A DNA stretch of 50,528 nt from Elusimicrobia bacterium LH_S2 (GTDB taxonomy: Bacteria > CG03 > SLGR01 > JAGXOG01). The first letter of the stretch is position 1. Every line of letters begins with the position of its first letter. Location of the stretch: contig JAGXOG010000003.1 in NCBI GenBank assembly GCA_023660015.1, positions 1-50,528 of the forward strand. Reading direction: 5' to 3'. Position numbers and translations under genes: made by a program. A model generated the notes under the pieces. The model had not been told where the DNA came from, did not search any database, and saw only the letters and a list, made by a program, of their open reading frames with translations. Shown here one piece after another: positions 20,708 to 29,426 of the stretch.

Positions 20708-20877
20708 TGTCATTGCGAGAAGCGTAGTAACGAAGTAATCCCGATTGCCACACCTGCCTATCGGCAAACAGGTCCGCCGCAAGCTTTATCCTGCAAACAA
20801 ATGTCATTTTAAACAAAGCGTAAGCGAAGTGAATAATCTTGAGATTGCCACAAGCCCTTCGGGCCCTCGCAATGACA
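20708..20877. repeat. Dispersed palindromic repeat of the GTCATTGCGAG...CTCGCAATGAC type (REP/MITE-like)
   Basis: Outer inverted repeat TGTCATTGCGAG (20708-20719) / CTCGCAATGACA (20866-20877), with internal degenerate copies (AAGCGTAAGCGAAGTGAATAATCTTGAGATTGCCACA). Confidence 0.75.
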
Positions 20878-21110
20878 CTATTAAATCATCAGTGTGTTTT
20901 CACCTCGGACAAAGTTCTTTCTTTTGACAAAAGCTCCATACCAGTTTTTTTATCTTTATGATTACTTCGGACGTGGTACATTTTATTTTTCCAATTTGTT
21001 TTTATAAAATCTCTCATTTTCTTTGCTTCCACAATTGCTTCCCTTTTTTTTCTCAATTGTATATTCTATCGATTTATCAAGCAAGCATCTTAACAGTATA
21101 TTTAACGGAA

Positions 21111-24100
21111 TCATATAGAATTTATATATTTTCTAATAAATTTTATTATATTGTTGTCGGCGTTGTTCCCGGCATTCTTCTCAGCATTGTTCCCGGCATT
21201 GTTCTCAGAAAAATCAACTTTCATTTTCTCTCCTGACAAAAACCTAAATACACTCTTTTTCCTTCCTGCGGATATCTTTAATATATTTGACTTGGCTGCT
21301 TTAATCTTTAGGGATATGATTTTAAATAGATTTTTTAGTTCTTCGGGCAAAAGGCCGAAGCGGTCATTCATCTCGTCTTCAATATTTTTAAGTTCTTTAA
21401 AAGTTTTTACAGAAGAAAGTTTCCGGTAAAAAGATAGACGCAGCATCTCGTCATAGATATAATCTTTAGGGATAGAAGCCGAAATAGGAATCTTAATTTC
21501 AACATCCGGTATTTTAACATATTTTTTGCCTTTTTTCGCCGCTAACTCTTCGGCAAGTATGTCGCTGTAGTATTCAAACCCTATTTTCATTATATTACCG
21601 TGCTGCTTTTTTCCCAGAAGTTCTCCGGCGCCCCTGATATGCATATCCCGAAGCGCAAGCTGAAACCCGCCTCCCAGAGCGGAAAACGAAGATAAAGCAG
21701 AAACCCTGTTTTTTACTCCCTCGGTAAGAGTCCCTGGACTATACATTATATAACAGTAACCTTTAATAGTGCTGCGTCCCACGCGGCCCCTTATCTGATA
21801 GATATCAGCCAGGCCCATACGCTCGGCCGAATCGATTATCATAGTATTGACATTCGGTATATCTAATCCGTTTTCAACGATGGTAGTAGCCACCAGACAG
21901 TCAAATTCACCATTGGTAAAACTATCCATTATCTTGTCAATCTTTGCCGGATTCATTCTGCCGTGTATATATTCGGCTTTCAAGCCGGGGATATCTCTTC
22001 CTATCTCTTTTTTTATCTTCTTAATACCCCTTACCGTAGAGTGGATATAAAAACTCTGGCCCCCTCTTTCTTTCTCTCTCATTAATGCTTTTTTAATATC
22101 TCTTCTGTTATAGGGCAGGGTAACTGTCTTTACCCCCAGCCGGCCCGGTGGCGGAGTATTTATAAGTGAAAACCCCTTAACTTTTCCCAGGGCCATAGCC
22201 AGGGTACGGGGTATGGGTGTGGCGGTAGTAGTAAGCGTATCTATTCCTCTGAACTTATACCTCAAATCCTCTTTCTGCTTTACTCCGAAACGCTGTTCTT
22301 CATCTATTATAAGTAGCCCGGGCGCAGGAAAATTCAGGTCTTTAGAAAATAACGCATGTGTGCCTATTACTATATCTACCTTACCCTCGTTTATTCTTTT
22401 TTTTATAGCTTTAGATTCAGCAGGGGCCACCAGGCGGGAGAGCAACTCAATTATAACCGGAAATTCCGCAAACCTATCAAGGAGGGTATGAAAATGCTGT
22501 CGGCAAAGAACTGTTGTGGGAGCCAGAAATATTACCTGCCTGCCGTTTAATACTGCTCTAAAGGCCGCCCTCATAGCAACTTCTGTCTTTCCGAATCCCA
22601 CATCGCCGCAGACTAAACGGTCCATGGCTTTTTTTGATTCCATATCTTTCAGGACTTCTTTTATGGCTTCTTCCTGGTGGCTCGTTAATTTATAAGGGAA
22701 TAAATCGGCGAATTCTTTTTCGATTTCGATGTGGGCCCCAAAGGCATATCCGCTTTCCTTTCTGCTTTTATAAATTTGTAGTAACTTGCCGGAAAAAATC
22801 TTTACGGACTCTCTCACCTTCCTCACTCTCTTATTCCAGTTAGTTCCCATGAGGGAATCCACTTTTATACCTGCGCTCCGGCCGGAATATTTATGAACCA
22901 TCGATGCGGATTCAGCCGCAACGAATATATTTGTCCCCTTACGGTATTCTATTTTCAGGTAATCTCCGGCTTCACCTCCAGACCCGGCGTCGGATAACCC
23001 CCTGAACCTGCCTATACCGAAATGTTTATGCACTACATAATCCCCGAATTTAAAATCAGTAGTTTCGGCGATATTATAGACCGGCGGAGGTTCGCCGTAT
23101 CGCTTGTGGTGATAAAAGAGGTCTCCGATAGAAATTACGGCGGTTCTTATCTCTTCTATACTAAACCCACTATGAAGATAACCTTTTATCCGCCCTGATT
23201 TGGCGCCGGTGGATTCATTAATAATATTTACCCCCTTATTAAGTTCTCCCCGGGTAGGAGCGGCGAGGTAGAATTCATATTCCGAGTCTTTTAAAACAGT
23301 GAGTTCATTTTTAATCTGCTTAATCCCTCCCGGGAAATTAAAGGGCCGCAAGTGGAAAGTAAAATCAGAGGCCTTAAAATCATTAAAACTAACCCAAAAC
23401 GGCTGCAGATTTGAAAAAAAATTCTCTTTGTTGACTGCTGTCTTTTCATTACCGGTTTCAATTAATAGAGGCCGGCGGGTGATATATTCCCCGATATAGG
23501 AAGTCCTTCCATCGGCGCGGTTAAAATTTACCGGGAGAACCTCTGTCTTGCTAATATTTTTTATAGTCCGCTGGGTCCGGGGATTAAATTCTTTTAAACT
23601 TTCTGTGGTATTATTTTTAAATATCACCCTGACCGGATTTTTGCTGCCCGGCGACCAGAAATCAATTACATTCCCGCGGCGTGCAAAATCGCCTTCTTCA
23701 GGCACTACTGTATTTCTTACGTAATATCCGGCAGTTAATTTATCAAGTAAATTGGCATATTGTGTCTTTTTGATTTTAACTTTTAAAACAGCTTCCCTGA
23801 AATTTTCCGGAGACATAATCTTTTCTCCGTAAGCCCGGTTGCTTCCTAAAACAATAACCGGCCGGTCAGCGTTAAGCTTTTGGGCTGTTTCGATTCTCCG
23901 GGAAGGATAATCCAGTGGAAAAGAAAGTACGCCGCAATCCGTAAAAACGGTAAGATTATCTTTCCATCTTTGAATATCGTTTTCTTTGGGAAGGACTATA
24001 AATGTGTCTACTCCTTTTGCTCCGGTCAGAGCCGCGGCAAGCGAGGCAGAGGCACTCTCATTTAATCCCGCAATATTAACTGCTTTGCCCGTATTAGTCA

Positions 24101-24146
24101 GATTTAATATATTTTTAAATTCTTTAGTATTTTTCCAGATATTCAT
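21111..24146 (-). CDS. mfd: Transcription-repair coupling factor
   Basis: FKFGDYVVHKHFGIGRFRGL, RLVCGDVGFGKTEVAMRAAFRAVLNGRQVIFLAPTTVLCRQHF, IIDEEQRFGVKQKE, TATPIPRTLAMAL, YQIRGRVGRSTIKGYCY. Confidence 0.96.
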   Translation of the reverse strand: MNIWKNTKEFKNILNLTNTGKAVNIAGLNESASASLAAALTGAKGVDTFIVLPKENDIQRWKDNLTVFTDCGVLSFPLDYPSRRIETAQKLNADRPVIVLGSNRAYGEKIMSPENFREAVLKVKIKKTQYANLLDKLTAGYYVRNTVVPEEGDFARRGNVIDFWSPGSKNPVRVIFKNNTTESLKEFNPRTQRTIKNISKTEVLPVNFNRADGRTSYIGEYITRRPLLIETGNEKTAVNKENFFSNLQPFWVSFNDFKASDFTFHLRPFNFPGGIKQIKNELTVLKDSEYEFYLAAPTRGELNKGVNIINESTGAKSGRIKGYLHSGFSIEEIRTAVISIGDLFYHHKRYGEPPPVYNIAETTDFKFGDYVVHKHFGIGRFRGLSDAGSGGEAGDYLKIEYRKGTNIFVAAESASMVHKYSGRSAGIKVDSLMGTNWNKRVRKVRESVKIFSGKLLQIYKSRKESGYAFGAHIEIEKEFADLFPYKLTSHQEEAIKEVLKDMESKKAMDRLVCGDVGFGKTEVAMRAAFRAVLNGRQVIFLAPTTVLCRQHFHTLLDRFAEFPVIIELLSRLVAPAESKAIKKRINEGKVDIVIGTHALFSKDLNFPAPGLLIIDEEQRFGVKQKEDLRYKFRGIDTLTTTATPIPRTLAMALGKVKGFSLINTPPPGRLGVKTVTLPYNRRDIKKALMREKERGGQSFYIHSTVRGIKKIKKEIGRDIPGLKAEYIHGRMNPAKIDKIMDSFTNGEFDCLVATTIVENGLDIPNVNTMIIDSAERMGLADIYQIRGRVGRSTIKGYCYIMYSPGTLTEGVKNRVSALSSFSALGGGFQLALRDMHIRGAGELLGKKQHGNIMKIGFEYYSDILAEELAAKKGKKYVKIPDVEIKIPISASIPKDYIYDEMLRLSFYRKLSSVKTFKELKNIEDEMNDRFGLLPEELKNLFKIISLKIKAAKSNILKISAGRKKSVFRFLSGEKMKVDFSENNAGNNAEKNAGNNADNNIIKFIRKYINSI

Positions 24147-24215
24147 CTTTCTTCTTTAGCGGTCTCAGTCCTGAATTTTAAATTTTAGACATTGTCCCAA
24201 AGTAATGGATTAACT

Positions 24216-24401
24216 GTTATGCAAAGAATCTCTTTTAACGACTTTGTTCTCCTGTCAAAAGTCATGCCGGTTCCGTTAGGAAGGAACTTAAACTGTCTGA
24301 ACTCGTCAATATGACGAGTGAGTTTTTGAGTTTCAAGCGTGACGTCTGCGTGCTGAAAGCAAAAGAACAACCGGAGCAGAAAAAGGGACTCTTTGCATAA
24401 C
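24216..24401 (+). ncRNA. Candidate structured RNA, copy 1 (undefined family)
   Basis: Intergenic between NUDIX and mfd. Helices on the + strand: P0 24216-24236/24381-24401; P0b 24244-24250/24364-24370; P3 24261-24267/24337-24343; P4 24271-24274/24279-24282; P1 24283-24292/24325-24334; P2 24301-24308/24312-24319; P5 24352-24354/24358-24360. All but the closing pair of P4 form in the diverged copy at 37042-37221. Confidence 0.75.
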
Positions 24402-24442
24402 TATTTCTCATATATCTATTACTTTTGGGATAACGTCAAATT

Positions 24443-24937
24443 TTAAGCCGTCTCATTTGACATTTCGTTTAATTTTTTTAACAGCTTACGGTCCGAAAGA
24501 TACCCAAGAAGCTCTATAGCCCTCTCCTTGTCTTCCCAGCTTACTTTTACCGGCTCATCCGGTATATCTGCCCGGGTTCCGGTCTGCTTCATAGAAAACC
24601 AGGACACTTTTTTTATAATAATGCTGTTCCCTCTCCGAAAATGATAACGGGTTTCGGCAAGTTTTCCTTCTATAATACAGCGACAGCCGGTTTCTTCGGT
24701 TACTTCCCGCAATGCCGCTTCTTTTTTAGTTTCTCCCTGCTCAATTTTACCCTTGGGGAAAGTCCAGAAGGGTGCTCTGTCTTTTTGGGGCTGAGATTTA
24801 ATAAGAAGAACCTTGCTGCCTCCATATACCAGTCCCCCCGAAGAAAATTCAAACTCTGTCTTAAGATTTTCAATCATATACGTATTCTTTGAGCCCGTCG
24901 TCTCCGAAACCGTCATCTCCGCCGTTAAGGGCCTCAT
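24443..24937 (-). CDS. NUDIX hydrolase
   Basis: GKIEQGETKKEAALREVTEETG (NUDIX box). The true start may be the internal MIENLKTEFEF, which would reduce the overlap with the upstream helicase gene. Confidence 0.9.
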   Translation of the reverse strand: MRPLTAEMTVSETTGSKNTYMIENLKTEFEFSSGGLVYGGSKVLLIKSQPQKDRAPFWTFPKGKIEQGETKKEAALREVTEETGCRCIIEGKLAETRYHFRRGNSIIIKKVSWFSMKQTGTRADIPDEPVKVSWEDKERAIELLGYLSDRKLLKKLNEMSNETA

Positions 24938-27905
24938 CTATAAAACGCGAGGGTATATGCCACCTGGTCTGTCCATATAACATTCTCTGGGAGGCGCTGG
25001 TAAGATAAAGCTGTTCCTTTGCCCTGGTCATACCCACATAACAGAGCCGCCTTTCTTCCTCCATCTGAATTGGGTCATTTAACGCATCGTAGTGAGGGAA
25101 GAGTTCTTCTTCAAGGCCGGTGAGGAATACAACCTTAAATTCCAGGCCCTTGGCGATATGGAGAGTCATCAGGGTTATATACTCTCTGTCAGAATCCAGC
25201 GAGTCTGCTTCAGAGACCAGGGATATTTCATTTAATATCTCCTCAATATCCCGCTCTTTATTTTCTTCCTCGGCAAAAGCAGATACCAGTTCTTCAATAT
25301 TTTCAATCCGACTGCGGGCAGTAATGTCGTCTTTTTTCTCCAGCCACCTGTGGTATCCGGAGAGATTGATAACCTTTTTTACCAGTTCGTCCGGCGGGGC
25401 ATCTTCTCTCATCTTTTCCAAATGATTAAATAAATCTCTTAACGGAACCAACTTTTTTATGGTAGTGCCAGAAAGGCGCCGGCTGCCTTTCTTTATAAGT
25501 TCATATACAGAAATATTTTCTGCCCCTGCGGCCTCCCTTATGGACTGCTCTGTCTTTTTGCCTATGCGCCGGGGCGGACAGTTTATTATCCGGAGCATGC
25601 TTACATCGTCTTTCGGATTTACCAAAACCTTAAGATAACCCAGTATATCCTTAACTTCTTTTCTTGAATAAAACTTTACTCCTCCCAATATCTTATAGTG
25701 AAGCCGGGCTTTCCTAAGGCTGTCTTCAAAAGTTCTTGACTGGGCGTTGACCCGGTAAAATATTGCTATATCGCCGGGTTTGTATCCTTCATCTTCAATA
25801 AGCCGTACTGCTTCGGCTATCACCGACCGGGCTTCATCACGGTTTGAAAAAAATTCTTTATGTCTAACCCCTATTCCTCTTTCTTTTTGAGTCCAGAGTT
25901 TTTTTTCTTTGCGGGAAGGATTATTTTTTATTACATTATGAGCGGCATCCAGTATATTTCCGGTTGAACGGTAATTCTGCTCAAGTTTGATTATCTTTGC
26001 ATCTTTAAAATGATTTTCAAACTCCAGGATATTCCTTATGTCCGCCCCGCGCCAGCTATAAATTGAATTATGAACAACAATACCGCCGGCAATATAGTTT
26101 CTTAAATCAGGCACCGACAGATCATATACATACCCGTCATACTCCTCAGACTTGATTTCTTTTACCGTATCTTCTTTTATCTGACCATTTTCATAAACGG
26201 GAATAGCCATTTCAGGGTGCAGATGAGCTGCTGGCTGATAGAGATATGCCTTTTTTGAAGTCATCCTGGCTTTTTTAACAATCTCTGTACCTCCACAAGA
26301 AAACAACTTTCTAATAAACTCAATTCCCTCACCATAATTTTTCCTTGAAGCTTCAACTCTCCAAGTGTTTTTTTTGCCGCGGCGGACATTAATCCCTTTT
26401 TTATTGAGCTTCTCTTTAAACTTCTTATCCGAACTGTTAAGCTGAATCCTGTGCGCATGCCAGGGATTTTTCACAGAAGACCTGTTTTCGCCGAACATTG
26501 TAAAATTTATTATCTTGCGGTTAATGTGCTTATTTACATAACCACCGGCGATTAGGTGGGGAAACCGGGGATCAATATCCAGGCTTTTCATTAATTTTTG
26601 GCCGCGGGATACTGTATCTATATTCTGAAATAACCTAATAATTTTTTTCTGTTCTAAAACCATCTTACGGCCCTGCACATAAAAAACAGAAGTCGGTACA
26701 CCAAATTTAAATGCATAATATTGCTCATAATAAATAGCGCTATTTTGTTCTTTACAGGTTTTCAAAATCCATATCTTATCGGCTTTTTCCTGATTTAACC
26801 GCACCATAAGACCGTTTACGGTTTGATTACTTTTACGTTTACTCCTGACTCCTTGAGTAATTCCTATTCTGAACCCTAACTTTTTTTTATACATCAGATA
26901 TACATAATAAAGTCCGGCGGCGGGTTTAAGTTTTCCGAACATTATATGATTTGGCGTTAAACAGAGTTCTCTACCTTTTTTAGTTGTTATACGTAAAATT
27001 CTTCCGCTGTATTTCCGTTTTGAGATGTTATCTATATTTTTCACACCGCTTTTTCCGTGGCCGGTTGAACTTTTTAATTTTTCTCCCTTTCGGAAAGATT
27101 CAACTGACTTTTGTCCGCCGGGACATTCTATCGCTGTACCTTTGACAAGACACTGGTCATCGTCTCCGACCACGCAGATATTGTTTTGCGGAGGAATCAG
27201 GAACCTTATTAAAGTATATTGGGCGTAGTTGGTATCCTGGTATTCGTCCACCATTATATACTTGAATTTCTGCCGGTATTTTTTAAGAATTTCGGGGTAT
27301 TCTTTAAATAATTTTATGGTTTCAATTAAGAGGTCACCAAAATCATATCCCCCGTTTACCCGAAGTATATTTTCGTAACGCTGATAGATATCACCTACTA
27401 TATATCTTGCGCTGTCGGAGGCGGCAGAGGCATTTATTTTAAAGCTTTCCACATCTATAAGATTATTTTTGGCACCGGATATCATCTCTCTTATTCCGGG
27501 CGGCGGAAATTTCTTCGGGTCTATATCCATATCCTTAAGGCAATCTTTTATAACTACCAGTTGGTCTTTTTCGTCATATATCGTAAAACTCTTTTTACCG
27601 TCAAAACGCAGTATCTTTGTTGCCATGGAATGAAAAGTTGAAATCCAGACGCTGGAACCCGCGGGGCCTGCCAGTTTCTTTGCCCGGTCTTTCATCTCCC
27701 GCGCGGCTTTATTTGTAAAAGTTACAGCCAGTATGTTAAAGGGACGCACCCCCTCTTTTAACAGTTTTGCTATGCGGTGGACTATAAGCATAGTTTTGCC
27801 ACTGCCGGCACCGGCAAATATCAACAAGGGCCCGGCAGTATAATTAACTGCTCTTAGCTGTTCTTTATTTAAGTTTTTATTAATTTTTTTTATATTATTT
27901 TTCAT
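24870..27905 (-). CDS. UvrD/PcrA-type DNA helicase interrupted by an in-frame intein
   Basis: AGPLLIFAGAGSGKTMLIVHRIAKLL, ILAVTFTNKAAREMKDRA, YIMVDEYQDTNYAQ, VVGDDDQ/SIYSWRGADIRNILEFE, LMTLHIAKGLEFKVVFLTGLEEELFPH. Confidence 0.95.
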   Translation of the reverse strand: MKNNIKKINKNLNKEQLRAVNYTAGPLLIFAGAGSGKTMLIVHRIAKLLKEGVRPFNILAVTFTNKAAREMKDRAKKLAGPAGSSVWISTFHSMATKILRFDGKKSFTIYDEKDQLVVIKDCLKDMDIDPKKFPPPGIREMISGAKNNLIDVESFKINASAASDSARYIVGDIYQRYENILRVNGGYDFGDLLIETIKLFKEYPEILKKYRQKFKYIMVDEYQDTNYAQYTLIRFLIPPQNNICVVGDDDQCLVKGTAIECPGGQKSVESFRKGEKLKSSTGHGKSGVKNIDNISKRKYSGRILRITTKKGRELCLTPNHIMFGKLKPAAGLYYVYLMYKKKLGFRIGITQGVRSKRKSNQTVNGLMVRLNQEKADKIWILKTCKEQNSAIYYEQYYAFKFGVPTSVFYVQGRKMVLEQKKIIRLFQNIDTVSRGQKLMKSLDIDPRFPHLIAGGYVNKHINRKIINFTMFGENRSSVKNPWHAHRIQLNSSDKKFKEKLNKKGINVRRGKKNTWRVEASRKNYGEGIEFIRKLFSCGGTEIVKKARMTSKKAYLYQPAAHLHPEMAIPVYENGQIKEDTVKEIKSEEYDGYVYDLSVPDLRNYIAGGIVVHNSIYSWRGADIRNILEFENHFKDAKIIKLEQNYRSTGNILDAAHNVIKNNPSRKEKKLWTQKERGIGVRHKEFFSNRDEARSVIAEAVRLIEDEGYKPGDIAIFYRVNAQSRTFEDSLRKARLHYKILGGVKFYSRKEVKDILGYLKVLVNPKDDVSMLRIINCPPRRIGKKTEQSIREAAGAENISVYELIKKGSRRLSGTTIKKLVPLRDLFNHLEKMREDAPPDELVKKVINLSGYHRWLEKKDDITARSRIENIEELVSAFAEEENKERDIEEILNEISLVSEADSLDSDREYITLMTLHIAKGLEFKVVFLTGLEEELFPHYDALNDPIQMEEERRLCYVGMTRAKEQLYLTSASQRMLYGQTRWHIPSRFIDEALNGGDDGFGDDGLKEYVYD
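26067..27152 (-). mobile_element. Intein (362 codons) in helicase motif III, with a GIY-YIG-like internal region
   Basis: Starts with Cys in GDDDQ|CLVKGTAIECPGG; block B GRELCLTPNHIMF; ends YVYDLSVPDLRNYIAGGIVVHN|SIYSW (His-Asn, +1 Ser). Internal GLYYVYLMYKKKLGFRIGIT...AIYYEQYYAFKFG. Confidence 0.93.
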
Positions 27906-27959
27906 ATTCTATATTATGAACTCTGCCACTATCCCAAATGCGGAGTATGAAGAAACCGG

Positions 27960-28520
27960 ACCACAGCAGTTAAGCTCTTTAATTTCCAATTTGTATTCTC
28001 ATTAATATACTCTATATTCCATAAAAATTCTTTAAACTGCAGCTTATATATATTATCTTTACGGGTTTTAGGGCTTCTTTGCTTATGCGGTCAATATATT
28101 TAAATACCTTCTAACTTATGCCCCCCCGGGGCGGAACAAGTATTATACCCTCATACAGTTTTTTACTCACAGCTAAAGATGGCTTACCTTACCGGCTGTA
28201 AATATTATCTTAACCGGCGGGGCAATCTTTTGCAAATTATTTGGCATCACGGATAGAGGCTAAAGAATTTTCTACGCCGGTTATCCGACGGCCAGGCACG
28301 GCTATATAAAAAAGTATAGAACCTATTCTATCATAAAATCATAAAAATCAAGAATCTTATCCGCATTACCGGTTTTAGCTTTTATAAGAGCATATATATT
28401 TTCTATCTGATACGAGTTAGGCTGAAAGAAAGAATAAGGGGAAAGTACCACGGATATTTTCCCTATTTTAACTTTCATCTTTTCGGCGCCGCCTACTGTT
28501 TCATAATTGCCGGCATACAT
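27960..28520 (-). pseudogene. RlmD/TrmA-type RNA (uracil-5-)-methyltransferase remnant
   Basis: MYAGNYETVGGAEKMKVKIGKISVVLSPYSFFQPNSYQIENIYALIKAKTGNADKILDFYD, then in shifted frames RRITGVENSLASIRDAK..., DNI-F-AGK, KKLYEGIILVPPRGGIS. The N-terminal region is missing and frames are broken. Confidence 0.7.
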
Positions 28521-28545
28521 TTTACTTTAAAAACCCTGTTTACTT

Positions 28546-29408
28546 TCATAATTGTTCCCGAAAAAACTCTGTTCCCGAAAACCTGAAAAGCGGCTTGCCG
28601 ACAGCAACACCTCCATAATCAGCGACAATATCACATTTTGCTCTTAAGATATATATAATATTTTTCCGGTCCGAATCAGTAAGAATCTCATAGTTTGCCT
28701 GCCCCTTGGAAATTATATAATCGGCAGAGTCAAAAAGAGCTTTTGCCTCCGAGTTTAAAGAGTTATATTCAAGACCGACAGCGGCAGGGACTTCTATTAT
28801 CTTAAACTTTTTATCGAGCCCAAAAAATTCGGCATCCTCTATAGTTACATCATTAATTATCGGTGATTTGTTAACGAAGATTACAATATCCAACCCGGGA
28901 TTTATTTTTAATATTTCTTCTATCAGAATACCGTCAAACCCAAACTCTTTGGCATTATCCGACAAAAAGATTATAGAAGAAGAATTTTTAATTATACTCC
29001 GGAACTTATCTGTCTTTTTAGGAGAAATATCTATTTTTATCTCTTCTTCAATTAATTCCTCAACATTAAAATCCTGCAAAATACCGTAATCAATTATATT
29101 ACCACTAAGCAAATCTTTACTGCTATGAGGAAACTGTCCCCCGAGCGGGCGACAAGTTCCCGGACCCTTTTTATAAGTTTTCTTACCCCCCGGTTGGACT
29201 CTTCTGTCAGCTCACTGTATGCATCTCTATTACCGGTGGTTTCTATGACAGATTTAAATACTTTTGTAGCTGTGACCGGCGGAGGATCGGCCGGATCAAG
29301 CCCGGCTATAATACCCGACACTTCTTTTAATACCCTTATACGTTTTGAGAAATCGGGGGTGGAAAGTTTTATGCTTTTACCGCCTGTCTTAAAAAACACT
29401 CCAGGCAT
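28546..29408 (-). pseudogene. DUF89 (ARMT1-like) family protein split by a frameshift
   Basis: N-terminal ORF (29094-29408) TGNRDAYSELTEESNRGVRKLIKRVRELVARSGDSFLIAVKICL continues in the second ORF (28546-29112) as SGNIIDYGI...IIFLSDNAKEFGFDGILIEEIL...NKSPIINDVTIEDAEFFGLDK...ADYIISKGQANYE. Confidence 0.75.
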
Positions 29409-29426
29409 TCAATCTTCATCTTCATC

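Noticed and set aside
21151-22550. Several + strand ORFs antisense to mfd
   Set aside because: Shadow ORFs over a confident mfd coding region.
24185-24370. 61-aa - strand ORF between NUDIX and mfd
   Set aside because: It lies within the structured RNA element. The protein has no recognisable family, and the two RNA copies conserve base pairing rather than reading frame.
24216-24401. Interpretation as a lysine or other well-known riboswitch
   Set aside because: The multi-branch shape and GCCGAAGG-like segment in copy 2 are superficially suggestive. The conserved lysine-box strings (AGAGGNGC, AGUA, GGAGA) are absent and the two copies have unrelated neighbours.
26261-26458. 65-aa - strand ORF within the intein
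   Set aside because: Out-of-frame ORF fully inside the in-frame helicase/intein gene.
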